Shown here: positions 34,339 through 45,500 of the stretch, one piece after another | How positions within the stretch are numbered: position 1 is the stretch's first letter | Layout: the number at the start of each line of letters is the position of its first letter | From: Antedon mediterranea | Lineage: Eukaryota > Echinodermata > Crinoidea > Comatulida > Antedonidae | Length of the DNA stretch: 64,000 bases | Assembly: GCF_964355755.1 (NCBI RefSeq) | Contig: NC_092672.1 | Coordinates: forward strand, 33,848,501-33,912,500 | Reading direction: 5' to 3' | Program-made: the position numbers and the translations under genes | Notes under the pieces: model-generated | The model's database searches: none | Seen by the model: only the letters and a program-made list of their open reading frames with translations | Told to the model about the DNA's origin: nothing

Positions 34339-37300
34339 ATGTTCGAAACCAAGATATTTCAACTTGCAGTCTCGTGTCTTGTTCTACTGCCGTTAACTAA
34401 TTGTTACGCGTATGTGGAATGTGATATCAAGCCACCAGAAACGTCACCTTCTCACTTCTACGGACACGCTAACACAGCAATGTCAAACGAACTTGGCAAC
34501 TACAAGGCAACCCAATACGAGTGTATGCAGCTTTGTCGAAAGGACGCACGTTGCCTAGCTTTTACGTACGCTGCTGATACGCAAGGGTGCGCGACGTTTG
34601 ATCGGGATAGCGTCACCGGACCGGAACACATGGAGACGGTATCTGGTGTCTGGTTCTATGACATGCGACGAAAAAGAAAAGATTTTACTCGGGTAAGTTT
34701 AAAATGGAGTTTTCTCTTTCTACCCCATGTTTTTAAGTTTGTTGTGCGCTTTCTAATTTTGTTAATCTTACGATTTCCTTGGGATGCTAAGGCGAAAATG
34801 TTAGAATTTGTTTATTGGTTATAGAATTACATTGGGGCATGCCAAGCAAAAAACAAATGCGTCAACGGAGGCTTGTGTGTCAATGACTGTTCAGAACTGG
34901 GATACACCTGTGTATGTCCAACAGATTTTTACGGGAAGTTTTGTGAAAACAGTAAGTACAGTCCATAGTCTTCTCTTGCCTAAAGCTCTGTCTACACTAA
35001 TATGGTAGTGATATACCCAAATATGGTAGTGATATGATATCATAATGACCATATGGGCATATCACATTTTTTTCACATAAAGTTTTATAGTGTAGACAGA
35101 ATAATAACCTGTTTTCTACTAGGCGAATTTAGTCACGTGTATGCAATCGTTTCGCAGAGATATCGCGCTACCCTTTTCTAGTAGACGCTTCTTTCCGCGT
35201 GAATAAAATCGCGGAAGAAAAGAAAAGAAAAAGCGGAAAACAGGCTTAAATGGTCTTTCAAACTTGTTTTCACGTCCGGCGCTCCACGCGGCTATGCACC
35301 AATCGATATGCGCATAGCAACGAAACATTGACGTTCGATAAAACATTATTTTTTAAAGTTTTTTTAATCATTAATTCTGTACTTTGGATATCAAACAGAA
35401 ATCGATGAAATTAGACCCTAGCTATCACCTTGTTTATTAAATTTACAGTTGGTTATGCAGACCATTCTTATTTAGGCCGTGTATAATTTTAGCAGAGTTA
35501 AGCTCTCTGACACTTTAGATTGAATCTTTCAGAATTTATCCACGACTATGAGTTTAAATCAAACATTGTTGGTATATCATCAGCAAGCAATACGGCGTTC
35601 ACACACAAGAACAAACATTATCTTGTGATTGGCGGATTGTAAGTATCTTGAACTCGGACAAAAGGAATAAAATAACAAGTAAAACAAAGACCCAACGCTA
35701 TTCTTTAGGGCTATACTGTGTAACCTCTATTGTCATGCAAAGATGAGGAATGGTTCTCGAAACTCAAATTCAAGACAGTTTTTAATTAAACGCCTTTTTA
35801 TACTATTATTCTTATCTGTAATTTTGTTTAATGATTATAATTATTTTATTACGTGAAATCATTCAAACGCCTTGGTTCCCATTTGCGTCCAACACAAAGA
35901 CGAAGACGCAACGTAATTGATTTGACCAATCACAAGCGATGGATTGTACGAACTGTCTTTTGCCATTGGTCAATTGGCTTGCGTTGCGTATTATGTCCTT
36001 GCATTATAAGGGAACGGTCTGGAAACATTTGGAGTATTGAGGCGAGGTATTTTTTTTGTTTACATTTCAGTGATGGTTCTTGTGGAACTCCAATATACAG
36101 ATACAACAATACTAATAAACTGTATGAACATTACCAAGATTTGACTGGAACAAGTGATGTACAAAAAGTGGAGAATTTTAAAATAAATGAAAAACTCTAT
36201 ATTTTGTTTGTTGCGGACAGCAGAATAGTTTACGTCTACACATTTAACTCACAAACAGGTAAGGGTACTCTACTAATTATTGTATATTGATTGATTGATA
36301 TTGATTTATTGATTGGCATTAATTGATTGATATTGATTGATTGATATTGATTGGTTGATTTATATTGATTGATTGATATTGATTGATTGATATTGATTGA
36401 TTGATACTGATTGTATAATATATAATGTACCTCACTTTTTCGTTTTTCTGTCCAACTTACTCTGAAACATCCATCTTCACACACCCCTTTAATTTTTGTT
36501 CTATAAAAATATGTAATTTTATTCGTTTAAGGTTTTTTCGAACAACATCAAGCGATGGCAACACATGGCGCATGTGATGTATCGTATTTAGAATTGACTA
36601 TAAATCATTATTTACTTGTGACTAACGGAACATCATACGAAGTGAACTCAAAAGTGTATAAATGGAATTTTACCAGTAACCTATTCGTGGAGTATGCTCA
36701 GCTACCAAGTATTGGGTCTCTGAGTGGTAAACTATTCTCAGTCGATGGTATAATGTACGTGGCAATAGCAAATATAAACGGAACAGCAGCAGCAGCAGCT
36801 CCAGAGGTTTGGAAAATAAAAGAAAACTGTAAGTGATATAATGTTAATAATTTTATTTCCTTTCAGTTACATTATCATATAATGTACCTCATTTACGATG
36901 ACCAAATATATAGCTTGTCTCTTATCTGTGAATGTTTGTAAGGTGATGGTTAGTGGTGTTACGCATTGACGCCATATGGTGCTTACGCGAGGCAAGGTAT
37001 CATACATTATCAGTGAAAAATGCTAATTTATCGATTCAAATACAGGATATGTTTTTTATAGTTAATACAGATTTAAATAATGGTTTTAATGAATGGACTC
37101 AAGAAAATGATACGTCATCAATGGGTAAGTGCGTACAGGTTTGAGATTTAACGAAACAAATATTTCAAACATAAACAACGATTTGTCTAACATGAATTGG
37201 ACTGGTGTTTATGGTACGGATGATCCTAATATTGCTTTACTTTCATTTGAAACTGAATTCAAACGACTGTATGATAAACATTTTCCAATTCAAGAGCAGT

Positions 37301-39525
37301 CTGCAGGGAAAAAAAAAATAAAGACCTGGATGACGGATGAACTCTTAAATTCAATAAAGCATAAACAAAAACTGTATTCCAAATCCCTCCGCTATCCGAA
37401 TGACAAAAACATAAATGAATATAAGCAATTCCGTAACTCCCTTAACTCTTTAATAAAATTAACAAAACGCGATTATTATGAAAAAAAGTTTAAGCAGCAG
37501 AAAGATAATATCAAAGGAACATGGACAATTATAAATAGTCTCATAAAAACGAATGAAAGTAAGCATTTCGAAGAGTCCACTATAAATTGCGAAGGAAACT
37601 TAACGAATGATCCCAACATAATTTCAAATCATTTAAATAATGTTTTTGTTAATATTGGACCTACTCTCGCCAAAAATATAGACACATCTAATGCAAATTT
37701 TAAGGATTACCTCCCTCCGCCATCCATAAATTCTTTATTTCTCAATCCTGTGACTGCTTTTGAGATTATGGATATTGTTATGCGCCTCAAAAATAGTAAA
37801 GCACCTGGCATTGATGATATTAACCCGTCTATTATTAAACAACTTATCCCTTTTATTTCCGAACCCCTCTGCTACATTTTCAATCTTTGTTTTGTAAACG
37901 GCACCTTTCCTGACACCCTTAAACTAGCTAAAGTAACTCCTATTTTTAAAACTGGTGACAAATCTGATTCCAGTAATTACCGTCCTATATCAGTGCTACC
38001 GATCTTTTCCAAAATACTTGAACGCCTTATTTATGATCGAACATACAATTATCTTCAAAAAAATAGTATACTTTACAATAAACAATTTGGCTTTCGTAAG
38101 AACTATAATACATCCACCGCACTTCTTCAATTAACAAATGAAATTGTTGGGGCTTTCGAGAGGGCTGAATTTGCCATTGGTATTTTCATTGACCTCTCGA
38201 AGGCCTTTGATACAATTGATCACGATATTTTATTATATAAGTTACATACTTATGGAATCCGTGGCCCTGTATATAATTTATTCAAAAGCTACCTTTCAAA
38301 CCGCAAGCAATGCACTAAATTTAAACACACCCTTTCTGATTTTCTTCCTATTATTTGTGGAGTTCCTCAAGGTTCCCTGCTTGGGCCTCTATTATTTTTA
38401 TTATACATAAATGATATCCATAATGCCTCAAATATGTTTTCTTTTCTGTTGTATGCTGATGACACAACCCTTATTTACACTGATAAAAATATAGATTCCC
38501 TTTTTAAAATATCAACCGAAAATCTACCCAAAATTTTAACATACTTTTCTGCAAACAAACTTTCTGTTAATCTAAAAAAGTGCTGTTGTATGGTGTTCAA
38601 AAATTCACAAATACCACTAAATACTAGTACTTTTAAACTAAAAATTAAAGATCAATTAATACCTATTGTTGAGAAAACTAAATTTCTTGGTGTTTATCTG
38701 GACTGTAAGCTAAATTGGAAACATCAGATTACTCAAGTCGAAAACAAAATATCCAAAAGTTCTGGTATCATATATAGATTATCATCTTTCATCCCTCAAA
38801 ACATACTCCGGATTCTTTACTGTTCACTAATCCTCCCTTAACTCACTTACTGTAATATTATTTGGGGTAATACATACCCGTCCTACTTAAACAAACTGTT
38901 ATTGATCCAAAAGAAAACCGTAAGATACATTGCAAATGTTCCTCCTTTATCCCATTCCAATTCTTTATTTTCTTCATTTGGTCTTCTTAAAATTCAGGAT
39001 ATTAACCATCTTCAACAAAGTGTTTTCCTCTATTCATGGCTAAACTCGATCCTGCCATCACACTTTAATGATTTATTTAGTTTCAATCTTAATTTTCATA
39101 ACCACAGTACTCGGAGCGCAAATCAAATACGTATTCCTTTTTTTAAAACTACTTCTTTTAAACATAGCATTAAGTTCACTGGTCCTAAACTTTGGGATAA
39201 CGTACCAGCTAATATAAAAAGTGCTTTGTCTAAGAAGAGTTTTTCTTTTAAATTGAAACGGCACCTCTTATCTAGTTATGTTTAATTATCCTTTCACTCA
39301 TTGTAGTTTTGATATTTAGTCTTTTCGGTACCCTGAATCTAAAAGTCTTCATTACTGTTTTTGTCCTGTTTCCGGTTCCCGTGTTGTCCTGTTTTTTTTT
39401 TTTTTTTCATTTTCTATGGGCTGCCTTATACAAGCTTTGCTTTTTAGGAATGTTGCCCCTCTTATTTTAATCATTTTTACTGTTAATTTTTATTTTCTAT
39501 GAAAGACAAGAGAAATAAATGTTAC

Positions 39526-39559
<34 letters not shown>

Positions 39560-42500
39560 ATAGAAACGTATTGTAGTGATCCATCCTAGAGTTTGGTTGC
39601 AAAGGAAGCACTTCCGGTTCCTTGAGATCTAATGAATATACTAAAACCATGGAGAAATAAGAGTTTGGTTGCAAAAGAAACAATTCCGGTTCATTGAGAT
39701 ATAATGAATGTACTAAAACTAATTCTATTTTAATACAGTAAAATATTTTTAAAGACCCATTGCCTACAAGTTGTGACTTTTTGTAAAAATAATGCATATA
39801 TATGCTTTAAAATCATTAAACCAGGTCATTCCTTGTCCTAATTGTACGTTTTATGGTATGATAAGAAGAGAGAAACAATGCACTACCCAAGTAGATCGCG
39901 GTAAATGTTCTCTCGTGGACGGTCTTTAGGCCTAGCCTAGCTAGGCTTGTTTTGTAGGCCTAGCTGGTAAACATCGCTAAAATGATTAGAATCGACTTAT
40001 TTTTCACATTTTTAGTCGCATGCAACGCGACTCCACAGCTCACTATGTCGGTCGGCTGATCGTCGGTCGATTGGTCGGTAAACACTAACTCAAATTTGAG
40101 CACGCGACTGCAGCCATGTATATGATCTTGTTAACCGTTAAAAGAAGAAAAAAGGTATCTGAATAGGACCATAGTATCTACTTTTACATTAAATGTAGTT
40201 TGTGACCTTTAGATCTATAAAACGTATGGAATGGGACTTTAAGTTTCGGCAAAACAAGCATCATAGAACTCGAATTCTCTGTTGTTTAGTTTGTTTATTT
40301 CCAAATACATAGAGGATTGTCATTTGTTTATTGTTTCACTTTTTCAGTTTTACTCCAATTTATGTTTTATTTAGTACCGTTTTTCTTAGTTAAAACAGAT
40401 TTCCAGACAGGTTTTGATAGCTGGGCTCAAGAAAATAATGATGACTTTGATTGGACACGGATGAACGGTGCAACAGGCTCAATAAACACTGGACCAACAA
40501 ACGGCCATACAGGAGGTACAGAAAAGTTTGTAGGTGCTAGTGATTGGAGTTATTGGTTATTCTATTTTTAATACAGTTAAATATATTTGTACTCAATTTC
40601 AAAATACCATTTTGTTTATTCGAACATACTTAGGTGATTATTATGTTTATATTGAAACAACATCGCACACAATTGGGATGTCAGCTCGCCTAAGAAGTCC
40701 ATTGTTATCATCAGGGCAGCAGATATCTTTATCATTCTACTATCACATGTACGGAAATACTATTGGAACACTCAATGTTTACAGAACGTCAAACCTGGGT
40801 GACGAACTGTTATGGTCAAGAAGCGGTAACCAAGGAGATTCATGGCGTTATTCTGGTACAATACAATGTACACACAATGGTTATGGAAACAACTACATTG
40901 TGTTTGAAGCAATTAAAGGGAGTTCCCATACTGGTGATATTGCAATTGATGACATTCAATATAATGATGGTATGTAACTTTGAAATGTTGTGATATATTT
41001 GTTTAAAGATTATGGAATTACAGTACTGTTATTACGGTACATATTACTAAAATAAAAAAAAAACATCTTGTAACCCATTTCTTCTGGTACAGGTCTGGTA
41101 GCCGGAGAATAAATCTTGTAAAAGAATAGAATATTTTACACACAATATCTTGCGTCTACGGGTTGTGGCCAAAATCTACAGCCCAGGGTTTTTGTCCATT
41201 TATGCTTATTCTGTATGAACATTTTCTTTATAGTTCAAACAGATTTCCAGACAGGTTTTGATGGCTGGGCTCAAGTAAATAATGATGGGTTTGATTGGAC
41301 ACGGATAAAAGGTGCAACGAGATCAACAAACACTGGACCAACAGACGGCCATACAGGTACATACAAGTTTGTAGGTGATTGGAGTTATTGGTAACTCTAT
41401 TTTTGATACAGTACAGTAAAATATTGTACTAAATTTCGAAATACCATTTTGTTTATTTCAACAGATTATTATATTTATATTAAAACATCAAATCCAATAA
41501 CTGAAGGGATGTCAGCTCGCCTGAGAAGTCCATTACTATCAAACAGCCAAAGTACTGTATCTTTATCATTCTACTATCACATGTACGGAGCTACTATTGG
41601 AAAACTCAACGTTTACAGAACGTCGAACTTGGGAGACGAACTGTTATGGACAAGAAGCGGTAATCAAGGAGATGTATGGCGTTATTCTGGTGCAATACAA
41701 TGTACATACAATGGTGATGAAGAAAACTACATTGTGTTTGAAGGCATTAGTGGAAGTTCCAATACTGGTGACATTGCTATTGATGACATTCAATATAATG
41801 GTGGTATGTAACATTAAAATGATGTATTTTTTTGTTGAGATTATGGGATTGCATCACTGTTTTACTACAGTACATATTATTAACAAATAAAAAAGAATGT
41901 CTAGAAAACTCACATATCTAGTTTCTAGTTTATTTCTGCTATTAGAAAAATCAGACAAACTAAATAAATTGTTCCATTAGTAATCAGAGGGACTAAAACA
42001 GTACTATATACCTTTTTTACTTGGCAAATTAGAATCTTTCTTAAGTTGCTAATAAGTATAAGTATAGTACTTACTCTGTTTGTTCACACGATGCGTCCAC
42101 AATTTATCGTCTTGAATAACTGATAAACTGATAAAAATACTTTATTGCAACTTTTGGGTTGAATTATACAAAAATATATACTTATACTTAAATAAAAAAA
42201 TATATCAAATCCATCAACGATATAAATCAAATAACACAAAAACATCGAACAACAGACAAACTGAAGTCAAGTCAGGGAACGAAGCGACTGTGCAGGGATA
42301 TATATGTATGCTTACCACTTGTGAAAGAGACCAAAGTTTACAATAAAATTTTTTGATCGTTCCGTTTTTATTTTTGGAATGCAAAATTCTTTAACTTGTC
42401 TTAAATTGTATCTAGATTTGGGCGCTTTTGGAAGAAGGTGATGTAGTCTATGGGAAGGGTTTTTAAGTTTCTGATAGTAATCCTTGCACAGTCTAGTTCG

Positions 42501-45500
42501 ACGTTCACATAGCACAGGCACATTACATTGAGCCATTGCTTTGTTGTAACTGAGCTCTGGGAACGTGATTCTAAGCGCCCTTCGTTGGATACTTTCCAGT
42601 TGGTCAGACTGCAATTTAGTTAAGCACGTTCCCCAAACGGGGACGGCGTATTCTAGTACAGGTCTGATAACACAACAATAGAAATAGCATAAGGCTTGGG
42701 CGTCTAGACCTGACCGGCGCAATTGTTTAAGGAAATATAACCGTGAGTTTGATTTAGCTATCAAAGACTCAATATGGGGTTGCCATGATAAATTGTCACA
42801 TATAATAATTCCAAGGAGCTTAGTACGGCAAACCTGGTTAACACTACATTTATTAATAATTAGAGGATTAAATATCGACTTGTTTTTCTTACAACTCACA
42901 ATTAATTCACATGTTTTTTTAGCATTGAGGGTCATATGGTTAAGCCGAGTCCATGCAAGGGCCGAGTTAGCTATATTTTGCAAGTTACTATTGGACAGTT
43001 TAGACACCCTTTCGAATACAGTAGTATCATCCATAAATTTAACACATGGTTTACCATTTAAAAGGTCATTGATAAAAATAATAAACATAATAGGGCCAAT
43101 CCACGACCCCTGGGGTATGCCTCCGTTTGGCGATAGCCATTCAGAAAGACTATCACCAATTTTAACACGTTGTTGTCGGTTATACAGGAAGGCATTAACC
43201 CATCGGATCAGGTGACTATCAACCCCCAGCGCAATGAGTTTGTTTAAGAGAATGTTGTGGTCGATCAAATCGTAGGCCTTTTTAAAATCCAATAATAAAA
43301 CTCTAACCTCTTCGCCCGCATCAGTGGCAAGGAAACAAACATTAAGGAATTCAATTAAGGCGTCAACCGTAGAAACACCTTTACAACAACCAAATTGGTT
43401 TAGGTTAATCTTATCCTTAACTTGGTGCCAGATCATTTCGCCCACTAGGCTCTCAATTACCTTTGCCATTATAGGAGTTAAAGCTATTGGGCGGAGATCA
43501 CTTTCGACCAACTTTGGGGGAAACACTTTTGGGATTGGGACAATATTGGCTCGTTTCCATTCTTGGGGAACCCATCCGTTTCTAACACTTGAGTTAGCAA
43601 TAGCACATAAAGGACCACTAAGAATCTCAGCACCCTCTTTAAACACCCGGGGGGGAAGGTCATCTGGACCAGGGGCTTTATTACATTTAATTTGATTAAG
43701 TTTAATCCTGACAGTTTCCAGCTCTATGATAAGGTGACTAGGGATTTCATCAATATCTAATAGTGGATCTAGGGGAGGGAGGGGGTTAAATTCCGTGGTC
43801 AATGAGGCAAAAAATTGATTAATTTTATTTGAAAGCAAGGTATTATTGCCGTTACACAGCAAATTTGACATTCCTACAAGTGCATGATTTTCTTTGCATC
43901 CTAGATTGAGAAACCTTTTGGTGTGTTTCCACCAGGATCGGGAATCCGAATTCAAGAGCTTAGCTACATTGTTTTTGTAAAAAGATTTACGTAGGGATTT
44001 TGACATCCGGTTAACTTTGTTTCTCAGTGAGCGGAACTCAATAAGATTTCCTTCCTTAAAAGCAATTTGACGTTTACGAATAAGATTCTTGTATTCGGAA
44101 GTAACCCAGGGTTTATCCATCACATACTGTGTTAAGGGAACAAGGGGAAAATGATGGTTATATAAAGATTGTAACTTATCATTAAAAAACTTAAATTGAC
44201 TATAACAATCATTTAACTTATACATATCATGCCATCTAATACTACAAATGTCCTCAAAAAACAAAAGTTTATTGTTCAGTTTAAACAACCTCTTAAGGCT
44301 CTTGTTAGTGTAGTAGTGATCAAGTTTCACATTTGCGACCGGCTTGCAGATAACTACCCTATGGTCCGAAAGGCCAAGAGGAGGCTCGGTGATAGGGGCC
44401 AAATAAAACTCTCCCAATGACGTATAAAACAAATCGAGAATCGCTTCCTTTCTTGTGGGTATTTTAACTAGTTGCTTTAGCGGGAACTTTACCAATTTAT
44501 AGTCCTTCATGCGGTTAAAATCACCAGTAATCACGATGCCGGTTTCCGGGTGCTTTGAGCACACATAATCAAGACTGTGAATAATATGGTTGCACATTTC
44601 TAAATCATTTGAATTTGGAGGGTGGTAGATCAATCCTATGGTTATATTCGCGATTTTGCGTGGCAAGCGTTTGGGACGAATGGTTATCCATATACTCTCG
44701 AATGCTTCATCCTTAATTTCTGACCAAACTTTATAAGGAATTGAGTCTTTCACATATACGACTACTCCTCCGCCTCTTCTATCGCCTGGTCTATCTGATC
44801 TAATAAGAGAGTAGCCTTCAATTTCCACAATCGTATTTAAAATAAATGGTTTGAGGTGAGTTTCCGTAATTGTAATGATGTCGTAGGCAGATTGTTTAAC
44901 TCTATGGACAAGTTCGTCCATTTTGTTTGGTAGCGATAGAGCATTAGTACTAAAAAACGAAGGAAAATTCCACCCAGTATATTGTTGAGCGAGATGAACA
45001 AGGTTGTTAGGGTTACATCCACTGGAACCTTTTCCACACTGCCTATGGTTATGTCTTGAGGATATCCTAACTGGTATTACTCTCTGTTTGAATCTACCTC
45101 CACGACAACCGCGATGGTGGGTGGCTAGAATTCCCAGCTCTTTAAGAGAAACGAATACATCCTTGCTTAGTTTAGCGTCGGAATGCTTATAGCCTGCGAT
45201 ACGCTCTCTACTGAAACACATTGTTATGCAAATGAGGATCACTGGAATGCTCCGTCAGGACAAGCCTCTCCACCACTGCAACGTTTCCGGCGAATCCGAG
45301 ATGTTATATGTACCAACAATGGGCCTAGCTTTAGTACAGTTCCAACTTGACAATTTTAAGACAGCACAAACAAAGTTTCACCAAACAAATCACATCACCA
45401 CAAACAGACAGTTAAATGCAAACAGAATGTTTTGGTGTTAATAGGTATAGGCCTATCACTTACAGAACACGCTTTAAATGTATTCATTGGTGACGCCACA

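Noticed and set aside
43324-44420. Plus-strand frames of 63-140 codons opposite the third LINE
   Set aside because: Antisense to a strong, motif-rich minus-strand frame.
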